Part shown: positions 20,423 through 27,793 of the stretch, piece by piece | Position numbering within the stretch: position 1 is the stretch's first letter | How the letters are laid out: each line of letters opens with the position of its first letter | Origin: Chitinophaga costaii | Lineage (GTDB): Bacteria > Bacteroidota > Bacteroidia > Chitinophagales > Chitinophagaceae | Assembly: GCF_900094705.1 (NCBI RefSeq) | Contig: NZ_FMAR01000011.1 | Coordinates: 100,039-164,038, forward strand | Reading direction: 5' to 3' | DNA length: 64,000 nucleotides | Program-made: the position numbers and the translations under genes | The notes under the pieces: model-generated | The model's input: only the letters and a program-made list of their open reading frames with translations | What the model was told of the DNA's origin: nothing | Databases searched by the model: none

Positions 20423-21454
20423 CTATTTTTCCCTGAATATTTTAATGCCCAGCAGCAGCACAATTCCCAGTATGGCAGGAACACAAAGGTTAATGACCCA
20501 GATAGCAGCCGTAGCGTAAATAATGCCGGCAGTATTGTTACTGAGCTGACGCAATACATATACGCTTACCTGCCCTCTTACCCCTAGTTCCACCATGGCA
20601 AATGTGGGAATAATTGCCAACGCCAGATAAATCACACTGTTCATTAAAAACCCTTGCCACCAAACGATTTCCACCCCTAACGCTCCAAGCAAAATCAAAT
20701 ACTGTGCCGAGAAGACCATGTAACGGATGGCCGATAAGAGCAGTAAAATGCTTAATTCACGGGGTTTATAACGTGCTACGATGGCTACAAAAATGCGGAC
20801 TTTGCGAAGAACAGGTATCTTCTCAAACAAGGTCACGATCCATTGCAACCGAAAGTAAAGTATTATCACGAATATGCAAACCAATAGCAATACCGCCAGC
20901 AGGAATTTCTCCCAACGAGGGTCCATCACCGCTTCATTGCCGGCACTGAGGGAGTAATGATACAGGTAATAAGCCAGGCCTATTAATCCAAAAATAATGG
21001 TGGTGATCAACTGGCTGAAGCTACCTACAATGGTTACTGCAATGCCCTTTATCTTGTTCTTATTTTTGAGGTACAATACGCGGCCACCGTACTCCCCCAC
21101 CCGGTTTGGCGTATGAATGCTGAGTGATACACCCGCCAGGGTGGCACGGAAAGCCCGGATAAAGGAGATGTGTTCCAGCCGGTTTACTAACAATTGCCAC
21201 TTACGCGCCTCAATCCCCCAGTTGACCAGCATCAGCGCCAGTTGCACGGCCAGGATACGTAGCACCCCACCCACCGTGAGGTTACTGCGTATGGTCTGAT
21301 AGGCATGATCCAGGTGGGGCTGACGAATTACCTGCAGGTACATCAAATACCCTAAGCCTGCAAATAAGACCCCGCCTACCCCGTATTTGAGGATTGTTTT
21401 TGTACTTTTGTTCAGACGAATAAATTTGGGCAAAAATACGCTGTTGGTTGACAA
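20423..21454 (-). CDS. Flippase-like / LPG synthase transmembrane-domain protein (UPF0104)
   Basis: A 343-aa integral membrane protein with about eight helices of the UPF0104 / AglD / MprF-N-terminal family. The HTPNRVGEYGGR motif near residue 115 corresponds to the conserved P-x-R-x-G-E signature of this family. Role: probably lipid or lipid-linked glycan transport, family-based. The start is uncertain: the frame opens with TTG at 21454, which overlaps the TTG start of ruvC on the other strand by seven bases; another TTG at 21433 would avoid this overlap. No suitable ATG exists before the first helix. Downstream partner is the DUF3108 gene. Confidence 0.82.
   Translation of the reverse strand: MSTNSVFLPKFIRLNKSTKTILKYGVGGVLFAGLGYLMYLQVIRQPHLDHAYQTIRSNLTVGGVLRILAVQLALMLVNWGIEARKWQLLVNRLEHISFIRAFRATLAGVSLSIHTPNRVGEYGGRVLYLKNKNKIKGIAVTIVGSFSQLITTIIFGLIGLAYYLYHYSLSAGNEAVMDPRWEKFLLAVLLLVCIFVIILYFRLQWIVTLFEKIPVLRKVRIFVAIVARYKPRELSILLLLSAIRYMVFSAQYLILLGALGVEIVWWQGFLMNSVIYLALAIIPTFAMVELGVRGQVSVYVLRQLSNNTAGIIYATAAIWVINLCVPAILGIVLLLGIKIFREK
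21421..21428 (+). promoter_or_regulatory. -7 box upstream of ruvC
   Basis: TAAATTTG, with a TTTG about 18 bases upstream that may serve as the -33 element. It lies 19 bases before the TTG start of ruvC and inside the coding start of the divergent flippase-like gene. Confidence 0.45.
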
Positions 21455-22008
21455 ACACTTCTAAAATAATTCTGGGCATCGACCCTGGCACCCTTGTAAT
21501 GGGTTATGGCCTGATCCGCATTGAACAAAAGAAGGCTTCCCTGATCGACATGAACGTGTTGAAACTTTCCAAACATAAAGATCATTACGAACGCTTACAA
21601 TTAATACAGATCCGGGTACAGGAACTCATCGCCCAGCACAGGCCTGCTGTTTGTGCCATTGAAGCCCCTTTTTTTGGGAAAAATGTACAAAGTATGCTAA
21701 AATTGGGCCGCGCCCAGGGGGTGGCCATCGCCACTGCCATGCAGGCTGGCGTAGCCGTATCGGAATATTCCCCCAAAAAGGTAAAACAATCCATTACCGG
21801 CAATGGGAATGCAGATAAAGAACAGGTATGGGCCATGTTGCAACGCATCTTGCTGTGTGGCGAACGCCCGGACTTCCTCGATGCTTCCGATGCCCTGGCG
21901 GTAGCGGTTTGCCACTTCTTCCAGGAAAATAATCCATTATCCGGTTTGGGAAAAAGTAAGGGCTGGGACCAGTTTTTACAAGACAACCCTGGCAGAATAG
22001 TGAAGTAA
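21448..22008 (+). CDS. ruvC: Holliday-junction resolvase RuvC
   Basis: A 186-aa RNase-H-fold endonuclease that cuts Holliday junctions. The first acidic residue is D12 in ILGIDPGT, the next Glu is in AIEAPFFGKN, and the final acidic pair is in LDASDALAVAVCH, so the catalytic tetrad is complete. The start is TTG at 21448; no ATG or GTG occurs between the upstream promoter box and the conserved IDPG, so a non-canonical start is required. Confidence 0.95.
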   Translation: MTNTSKIILGIDPGTLVMGYGLIRIEQKKASLIDMNVLKLSKHKDHYERLQLIQIRVQELIAQHRPAVCAIEAPFFGKNVQSMLKLGRAQGVAIATAMQAGVAVSEYSPKKVKQSITGNGNADKEQVWAMLQRILLCGERPDFLDASDALAVAVCHFFQENNPLSGLGKSKGWDQFLQDNPGRIVK

Positions 22009-22271
22009 TAGCAAAGCTGGTGGCCCATCTTCACGTATACACACGCATAATACCGTTACTGGCAACGGGTCGTCAAAGGCATTCCTACGGCTAGTGGCCC
22101 GCCCCACAGATTTTTTAAATCGGGAAATTGTATTTATTTTGACAAAAATCTCCTTTTTTTAATCCCTGGCAGAAGACCCGGCGTATTTAACTATACTATG
22201 AATCTGATTCAAGACCATAAATGGCTATCCATGGTATATTTATATGATTTTACTATTAATCAGCATCACAG

Positions 22272-22988
22272 ATGGATATGAAAGCAAGAATCCTCCTGGT
22301 AGAGGATGATGAAAATGTGGGTGCGGTCACTAAAAAAAAGTTGGAAGAAAATGGTTATGAAGTATTTCATTGTACAGACGGACAAATGGCTTGGGACCAG
22401 TTCGTTATGCGCAATTTCGATATATGCCTTCTCGACGTGGTGATGCCTAAAAAAGATGGGTTTACCCTGGCCCAGCAGATCCGCAGAAAAAACGACCTTA
22501 TTCCAATCTTGTTTCTCACGTCCAAGTCTATGGACGAAGACAAGATCACCGGCTTTAAAACCGGGGCAGATGATTACATTACCAAACCTTTTAGCATGAC
22601 GGAACTGCTCATGCGCATAGAAGTTTTTATAAAACGTACTCGCAGCAGTTCCAATACACAGCCCTCCGTGGAAAAAAGGAGCCGCTATACCGTGGGTAAG
22701 TTTGTATTCGACTACGCCGAGCTTCGCCTCACCTTCAGCAGCGCCGCCGCCTCCAGTACCCTTACTCAAAAGGAAGCCGACCTCCTGAAGTTCCTCTGTG
22801 AAAACCCCAATAAAACGTTAAAACGCGAGGAAATCCTGTACCACGTATGGGGTAAGGACGACTATTTTCTGGGCCGCAGCATGGATGTTTTTATTACCAA
22901 ATTAAGAAAACATTTTAAAGCAGACCCTGACATAAAACTGGAAACGCTCCATGGTGTGGGCTTCCGGTTTAACGTTCCTCAAAATTAG
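22272..22988 (+). CDS. OmpR/PhoB-type response regulator, no adjacent kinase
   Basis: A 238-aa regulator. Acidic pair E11-D12, phosphoacceptor D55 in ICLLDVVMP, conserved Lys in YITKPFSM, then a winged-helix output domain ending GVGFRFNV. Two in-frame ATG codons (22272, 22278) are possible. It ends 20 bases inside the oppositely oriented HIT gene, and no kinase gene lies nearby. The linker between the domains contains a Ser/Arg-rich stretch and the output domain has a Ser/Ala-rich insertion (SSAAASSTL) just before the first DNA-binding helix. Confidence 0.92.
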   Translation: MDMKARILLVEDDENVGAVTKKKLEENGYEVFHCTDGQMAWDQFVMRNFDICLLDVVMPKKDGFTLAQQIRRKNDLIPILFLTSKSMDEDKITGFKTGADDYITKPFSMTELLMRIEVFIKRTRSSSNTQPSVEKRSRYTVGKFVFDYAELRLTFSSAAASSTLTQKEADLLKFLCENPNKTLKREEILYHVWGKDDYFLGRSMDVFITKLRKHFKADPDIKLETLHGVGFRFNVPQN

Positions 22989-23367
22989 CCAGTATTTTTT
23001 CCTGGATTCCCTTAAACTGTTCCGGTGATAATTTCAGCTTAGGACGGGAAAAATTCATATCGTCTACCCCATTAATAGGAATAAGATGCATGTGCGCATG
23101 CGGCACCTCCAGCCCTATCACGGTAACGCCTATCCGGTTACATTCAAAACTCCGCTCCAGCGCTTCTGATACTTTTTTAGCAAATAACAGAAACTCGGCA
23201 AGGTATACGTCGGGTATCTCAAAGAATTTGTCTACCTCCACCTTCGGCACCACCAGTGTATGTCCTTCGGCCAGGGGGGCAATGTCCAAAAAGGCATAGA
23301 ACTTATCATTTTCTGCAATGCGGTAACTGGGAATATCCCCGTTAATGATCTTCGTAAATATGGTCAT
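22969..23367 (-). CDS. HIT-family nucleotide-binding protein
   Basis: A 132-aa histidine-triad hydrolase/transferase with the motif H-A-H-M-H-L near residue 95, preceded by the family N-terminus TIFTKIINGDIPSY and the LVVPKVEVDKFFE block. Family members hydrolyse nucleoside phosphoramidates and related nucleotides. ATG at 23367 is the family start; upstream in-frame codons to 23478 are not conserved and run through the terminator of greA. Its 3' end overlaps the end of the response regulator gene by 20 bases tail to tail. Confidence 0.93.
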   Translation of the reverse strand: MTIFTKIINGDIPSYRIAENDKFYAFLDIAPLAEGHTLVVPKVEVDKFFEIPDVYLAEFLLFAKKVSEALERSFECNRIGVTVIGLEVPHAHMHLIPINGVDDMNFSRPKLKLSPEQFKGIQEKILANFEER

Positions 23368-23456
23368 GGGAGCAGGTATTAAATATTGAGTAGGCGTAAC
23401 AATGTACGTTGTAATAGGTATTGTGCGAGCTATATTATGCTGCCACGGTACATGGC

Positions 23457-23491
23457 AAAGAAAAGCCGCTCTCAGCAAGCGGCTTTTCTTT
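23457..23491. terminator. Intrinsic terminator downstream of greA
   Basis: AAAGAAAAGCCGCT (23457-23470) pairs perfectly with AGCGGCTTTTCTTT (23478-23491), 14 bp with a 7-base loop, flanked by A and T tracts. Confidence 0.88.
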
Positions 23492-23520
23492 GTAATACCT
23501 TACCGTAAACAGCCATGCCT

Positions 23521-23994
23521 TTATACGGTAATTTCGTCGATTTTAAACTGCATATTGCCATTGGGTACCTGCACCAGTGCTACATCGCCCACCGCTTTGC
23601 CCAGCAGGCCCCTGCCAATAGGGGAAGATACAGAGATCTTACCGGCTTTCAGATCAGCCTCCTGCTCACTCACCAGTTGATAGGTAATGGTTTTTTTATT
23701 GGCCATGTTGGTAATGGTCACCTTGCAAAGAATAGACACCTTAGAGGTATCGATAGAATTAGCTTCCACCACGCGAGCGGTTACTACCGCGTTTTCCAGC
23801 ATGGCAATTTTGGCTTCATGCAGCCCCTGGGCTTCCTTGGCCGCATCATATTCTGCGTTTTCCTTTAAGTCGCCCTTTTCACGTGCCTCTGAAATGGCCC
23901 TGGCGATTTCGGCTCGGCCCTTCGACTTAAGCTGATTCAGGTCACGTTTCATTTGTTCGAGGGTCTCTTTGGTAACGTAATTGATGCCAGACAT
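23521..23994 (-). CDS. greA: Transcription elongation factor GreA
   Basis: A 157-aa factor that rescues backtracked RNA polymerase by stimulating transcript cleavage. The N-terminal coiled coil spans about 1-75 and carries the acidic tip in KGDLKENAEYDAAKEAQ, the signature of the family. The C-terminal FKBP-like domain has the SPIGRGLLGKAVGD block. Length is standard. The start at 23994 is supported by homology. A terminator hairpin lies 24-61 bases upstream of the ATG with no room for a promoter in between, which points to attenuation. Confidence 0.97.
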   Translation of the reverse strand: MSGINYVTKETLEQMKRDLNQLKSKGRAEIARAISEAREKGDLKENAEYDAAKEAQGLHEAKIAMLENAVVTARVVEANSIDTSKVSILCKVTITNMANKKTITYQLVSEQEADLKAGKISVSSPIGRGLLGKAVGDVALVQVPNGNMQFKIDEITV

Positions 23995-24017
23995 ACCTTA
24001 ATTCGTTTTTAATAGAG

Positions 24018-24055
24018 AAAAAAAAATCAACGCCCCCGTTTGCACGGAAGCGTTG
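24018..24055 (-). terminator. Intrinsic terminator / candidate attenuator ahead of greA
   Basis: On the minus strand CAACGC ... GCGTTG (24050-24055 with 24028-24033) enclose an inner CCGT/ACGG stem, followed after one base by nine T residues. It lies after the hydroxyacid dehydrogenase gene but within the probable greA leader. Confidence 0.8.
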
Positions 24056-24071
24056 TCAATATGTTGTTATG

Positions 24072-24079
24072 CAAATATA
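24072..24079 (-). promoter_or_regulatory. -7 box in the greA upstream region
   Basis: Reads TATATTTG on the minus strand. A TTG at 24105-24103 lies 23 bases further upstream, slightly longer than the usual 19-21 spacing. Transcripts would start near 24067 and enter the terminator hairpin about 12 bases later. Confidence 0.45.
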
Positions 24080-24159
24080 AGGTTTTTTAGATAGGTTCCT
24101 ACCAACCCAAGTATTTAAAAAACCATAATACGACTACCCTTTAAAATGGCTACCATGGC

Positions 24160-25104
24160 TTATATGCGGCTATTTGGCAGTATGCCCAATTTTTCCAGTA
24201 CGTATTGGGGCATTTTAATGCTGGCCTCATGAGAATAGCCCGCAATATGAGGGGTTAGCACTACGTTGGGCAATCGTAGCAGGTAATCGAACTGGGTCTT
24301 TTCTGCTGGCGTGAAAGTGGCCATTTTTTCATTTTCAAACACATCCAGGCCTGCCCCCGCCAGCTTACCGGCATCCAGGGCGGCCACCAATGCCGTGGTG
24401 TCTACCACTTTACCCCGGGAGGTATTGAGAAAGTATACCGGCTTTGCAAAGGCATTAAAGAACTGCGTATTAGCCAGGTGGTGGGTTTCCTTGGTGAGGG
24501 GCAGGTGCAAACTCACAACATCGGCTTGTGCATAGATTTCTTCCAGGCTGGCCTGTTTTACCACATCGGTATCAAAACCACTTTTATATTTATCGTTGGC
24601 CAGGATTTTCACATCAAAGCCCTGAAGTTTTTTGGTAAATGCCTGCCCGGTGTGTCCAAAGCCGATGATGCCCACCGTTTTGCCATTCAATTCCCAGCCT
24701 CGGTTGCCCTCCCGCTCCCAGATGCCTTTTCTTAGCTCCAGATTGCTCTTCAGGATGTTATTGCGCAAACAAAGCAACATGCCCAGGGCCTGCTCTCCTA
24801 CTGCGTCGCAATTGCCATCGGGGCTGCTTACACAGGTAATGCCCTTGCTTTCTGCATAAGCTACGTCAATCAGTTCCATTCCACTGCCCAAACGGCCTAT
24901 CCATTTTAACCGGTGGCCGCTATCCAACATGGCTTTGTCTACCTTTAAACGGGTGGTAACGATCAAACCGGTGATTTCCGGTAGCAGGGCCATTACTTCT
25001 TCGGTGGTAATGGCAGGTTGGTATACAGGTTCAAATCCTTTGGCCGTAAGTGTTTCTAATAACCAGGGATTCACTTTGGCCGTAATCAATACTTTCTGAC
25101 TCAT
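24160..25104 (-). CDS. D-isomer-specific 2-hydroxyacid dehydrogenase
   Basis: A 314-aa NAD-dependent oxidoreductase. The Rossmann motif is GFGHTGQA in the central domain; the catalytic Arg lies in NTSRGKVVD, the Glu in GAGLDVFENEK and the His in LTPHIAGYS, so the R-E-H triad is intact. Overall resemblance is to phosphoglycerate dehydrogenase-like enzymes without a regulatory ACT domain; the substrate cannot be fixed from sequence. Its ATG overlaps the stop of rsmA by four bases, so it is translationally coupled to it, a pairing without obvious metabolic logic. Confidence 0.9.
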   Translation of the reverse strand: MSQKVLITAKVNPWLLETLTAKGFEPVYQPAITTEEVMALLPEITGLIVTTRLKVDKAMLDSGHRLKWIGRLGSGMELIDVAYAESKGITCVSSPDGNCDAVGEQALGMLLCLRNNILKSNLELRKGIWEREGNRGWELNGKTVGIIGFGHTGQAFTKKLQGFDVKILANDKYKSGFDTDVVKQASLEEIYAQADVVSLHLPLTKETHHLANTQFFNAFAKPVYFLNTSRGKVVDTTALVAALDAGKLAGAGLDVFENEKMATFTPAEKTQFDYLLRLPNVVLTPHIAGYSHEASIKMPQYVLEKLGILPNSRI

Positions 25105-25853
25105 AACATTTTATGCGTTAAGGCAGCGAAATCCGCTACCGTTAAAGCTTCTGCTCTTTTTGTAAATATTTCTTCCTGTAAAATTTCTTTGCTGAACAAA
25201 GGTTTCAGCGGGTTGCGCAACTGCTTGCGGCGCTGGTTAAAGGCGGTTTTCACCAGGGTGAAAAATTTGCGTTCGCTGGCCATGTTGTATGGCTGCTCCA
25301 GGCGGGTAAGGCGTATTACGCCCGACTTTACCTTGGGCGGCGGATTAAAGCAATGCTCGTGTACGTCGAACAAATATTCCACTTTATAAAATGCCTGTAT
25401 TAATACACTGATCACGCCATATTCCTTCGTATTGTATACCGAGGCCACACGCCGCGCCACTTCTTTTTGAAACATACCGATCACCTCCGGCACCTTATCC
25501 CGCCAATCTACTACCCGGAAGAGTATCTCGGTGGAAATATTGTACGGGAAATTGCCAATTACCTTGAACTTACCCTCAAAAGGGGGATCTATCTTCAGAA
25601 AATCTGCATGGATGATTTTGCCCCGGATGCCTGGGTAGGTAGCCTCCAGAAAGTCTACTTTCTCCTTATCAAATTCAACGGCCTTGAAATCAATACCGGG
25701 AATGTCCAGCAGGTATTTGGTGATGGCACCGCCGCCAGGGCCTACTTCCAGCAGTTGCATGCCCGGCAACACCGGCATACTGGTCACTATTTTCCGGCAC
25801 ATGTTTTCGTCGCGCAGGAAATGTTGACCAAGTGATTTTTTGAGTGTATACAT
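25101..25853 (-). CDS. rsmA: 16S rRNA dimethyladenosine transferase RsmA (KsgA)
   Basis: A 250-aa SAM-dependent methyltransferase that dimethylates the two adjacent adenosines near the 3' end of 16S rRNA. The KSLGQHFLRD start, the SAM motif LEVGPGGGAITKYL, and the catalytic NFPYNIS (usual N-L/I-P-Y) are present; the C-terminal domain has FNQRRKQLRN. Start ATG at 25853 lies only seven bases behind a full promoter, so the mRNA leader is about three bases. Downstream hydroxyacid dehydrogenase overlaps by ATGA. Confidence 0.96.
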   Translation of the reverse strand: MYTLKKSLGQHFLRDENMCRKIVTSMPVLPGMQLLEVGPGGGAITKYLLDIPGIDFKAVEFDKEKVDFLEATYPGIRGKIIHADFLKIDPPFEGKFKVIGNFPYNISTEILFRVVDWRDKVPEVIGMFQKEVARRVASVYNTKEYGVISVLIQAFYKVEYLFDVHEHCFNPPPKVKSGVIRLTRLEQPYNMASERKFFTLVKTAFNQRRKQLRNPLKPLFSKEILQEEIFTKRAEALTVADFAALTHKML

Positions 25854-25860
25854 CAGAACA

Positions 25861-25891
25861 CAAAGGTACGGAAGATCGGGCCTTCGGCCAA
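25861..25891 (-). promoter_or_regulatory. Promoter of rsmA
   Basis: On the minus strand TTG (25891-25889), a 20-base spacer and TACCTTTG (25868-25861) fit the Bacteroidota consensus exactly. The -7 box ends seven bases before the rsmA ATG, predicting a leaderless or nearly leaderless mRNA. Confidence 0.65.
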
Positions 25892-25908
25892 TTCACCCAC
25901 ATTTATTG

Positions 25909-25916
25909 TATATTTG
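25909..25916 (+). promoter_or_regulatory. -7 box upstream of pdxA
   Basis: TATATTTG, 20 bases before the pdxA ATG, in the divergent rsmA / pdxA region. The -33 position has no clear TTG. Confidence 0.45.
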
Positions 25917-25936
25917 AATGTCGAAGCTATAAAGCC

Positions 25937-27004
25937 ATGAGTACAGTTAATATACACAAGCCGCTGATCGGCATTACCATTGGTGACATCAACAGTATTG
26001 GTGCAGAGATTATCATCAAAACGTTTCTGGACGCCCGGATGCTGGAATTTTGCACGCCCATTATTTTTGCGTCTAATAAAACGGTGAACTTTTACCGCAA
26101 ACAACTCAACGAAAATAATTTCCAATACCAGAGCATTAAGGATTTTTCCAAGATCAATCACAAGCAGGTGAACGTGTTTAACTGCTGGGAAGAAGAAATC
26201 CAGATACAGCCCGGTGTACTTAATGAAGCGGGGGGCAAATATGCAGCCCGCTCCCTGGATGTAGCCGTACAGTGCCTGAAGGAAGGATACCTTGAAGGCC
26301 TGGTTACTGCGCCTATTCACAAAAAAAATATTCAAACCCAGCAATGGAATTATACCGGGCATACGCCTTACCTGCGTGATGCCTTTAACGTGAAGGATGT
26401 GCTGATGTTCATGACCGCCGATAATATGCGGATAGGCCTGCTCACCGAGCATGTGCCCCTCGCAGAAGTGGCGGCCTATGTAACGGTGGAAAACATTGTG
26501 GGTAAATTGCAGCTGATGCGCGATAGCCTGGTAAAAGATTTTGGCATCGACAAGCCCCGCATAGCCGTACTGGCACTGAACCCACATGCCGGCGATGATG
26601 GCCTGATTGGCAAGGAAGAGATCAATGTGATTGCGCCTGCTGTGAAGCAAGCCAGGAACCTGGGCATGCTCACATTTGGTCCTTATAGCGCCGATGCGTT
26701 CTTTGCCCGCCACGTGTATAAAGATTTCGATGGCGTACTGGCCATGTACCACGACCAGGGTCTTATTCCTTTTAAATCGCTGGCCGCCGGAGAAGGCATT
26801 AATTATACCGCCGGACTGCCCATTGTACGCACCTCACCGGATCATGGCACCGCCTTCGACATTGCCGGAAAAAATATTGCAGACGAATCTTCTTTCCGCC
26901 AGGCTATTTTCAGCGCACTGGAAATCATTGAAAAACGCCGCCAGTACGAAGAGAATACGCGCAACCCGCTCAAAAAAATACAGCTAGCATCCGAGAATGG
27001 ATGA
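25937..27004 (+). CDS. pdxA: 4-hydroxythreonine-4-phosphate dehydrogenase PdxA
   Basis: A 355-aa metal- and NAD-dependent enzyme of pyridoxal-phosphate synthesis (DXP-dependent route). The N-terminal block is IGITIGDINSIGAEI, the Bacteroidota variant of GDPxGIGPE. The metal-ligand histidines are in TGHTPYLRD, LNPHAGDDG and YHDQGLIPFK. The C-terminal SPDHGTAFDIAGK block is also present. ATG at 25937 (MSTVNIH) is preferred to an in-frame start 31 codons upstream, which would overlap the rsmA coding start and promoter. Confidence 0.95.
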   Translation: MSTVNIHKPLIGITIGDINSIGAEIIIKTFLDARMLEFCTPIIFASNKTVNFYRKQLNENNFQYQSIKDFSKINHKQVNVFNCWEEEIQIQPGVLNEAGGKYAARSLDVAVQCLKEGYLEGLVTAPIHKKNIQTQQWNYTGHTPYLRDAFNVKDVLMFMTADNMRIGLLTEHVPLAEVAAYVTVENIVGKLQLMRDSLVKDFGIDKPRIAVLALNPHAGDDGLIGKEEINVIAPAVKQARNLGMLTFGPYSADAFFARHVYKDFDGVLAMYHDQGLIPFKSLAAGEGINYTAGLPIVRTSPDHGTAFDIAGKNIADESSFRQAIFSALEIIEKRRQYEENTRNPLKKIQLASENG

Positions 27005-27046
27005 TGGTGTTATCAGATAGATACCTGGAATAAAACTATTCTATAC

Positions 27047-27078
27047 AAAAGCCGCTTACGATCTAAGCGGCTTTTTCT
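27047..27078. terminator. Bidirectional intrinsic terminator after pdxA
   Basis: AAAAGCCGCTTA (27047-27058) pairs with TAAGCGGCTTTT (27064-27075), 12 bp with a 5-base loop and flanking A/T tracts, between convergent gene ends. Confidence 0.88.
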
Positions 27079-27088
27079 TGTCACTAAG

Positions 27089-27748
27089 TTATTTTATGGT
27101 AGACAGTAAATGTTTTGTATACGCTTCACCCCAGTTAGGATCTAAATTGGTGGCTGGTTTGAAGGAGGCAAATTGCTTCAATGCCGTTTCAAACAATTCC
27201 TTCGCTTTCACTTTACTGCCCCCAAATTGCTCCGGTGTGTAGTAAAGGCTTTGGCCTTGCAGCATGTATACCCGGGGGTTTGCTGCGTTCAACTTTTTAG
27301 CCTTCTCCAGCAGAACGGCGGCTTCTTTACCGTAAGGAAGGCCGCGGGTCATGGGATCTACGGAAATACGGGAAGTGGCCACCAGCGATTGCAGGCATAA
27401 TATCTCACTATTGTCCGGACTAAAAGATAGCGCCTTATCTACATTCAGCGAGGCCTTGTCGGCCCATCCATCTACCTTGTCTTTATCCTTTACATACAAG
27501 GCTTCCATCACCTGGCAGTAAGCAGCAAAGTAGTAGGGCTGCCATTTATCTTTTTCGGCAGTAGCAATGCGTTCAAAGGCATTGGCTTCGGTTTCAAACA
27601 GGGAAAGGTCTGCATTGGCAAAGTATTTAATATGCGCACTGTCTATCAGGGCAATGTTTTTGGTCATGGCCGCCACATACTTTGCGTCCTGCGCCTGCAC
27701 GGCCCAAACACTGCTGCTCAGCAAAAGAGAAAAGAGGATACGTTTCAT
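27089..27748 (-). CDS. Exported hypothetical protein with TPR-like helices
   Basis: A 219-aa protein with a Sec signal peptide ending in WAVQAQ (about residues 1-19). The mature part is helical with repeated A-x-x-x-A/Y patterns of tetratricopeptide type, for example WADKASLNVDKALSFSPDN and ARVYMLQGQSLYYTP-like segments. No catalytic motif is visible. It lies 45 bases downstream of the TonB-dependent receptor gene on the same strand and may be an accessory factor of it. Confidence 0.75.
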   Translation of the reverse strand: MKRILFSLLLSSSVWAVQAQDAKYVAAMTKNIALIDSAHIKYFANADLSLFETEANAFERIATAEKDKWQPYYFAAYCQVMEALYVKDKDKVDGWADKASLNVDKALSFSPDNSEILCLQSLVATSRISVDPMTRGLPYGKEAAVLLEKAKKLNAANPRVYMLQGQSLYYTPEQFGGSKVKAKELFETALKQFASFKPATNLDPNWGEAYTKHLLSTIK

Positions 27749-27793
27749 AAAAAATGTTTTACAGCGTTTGTGGTAAATATGGAAGGATGAAAA

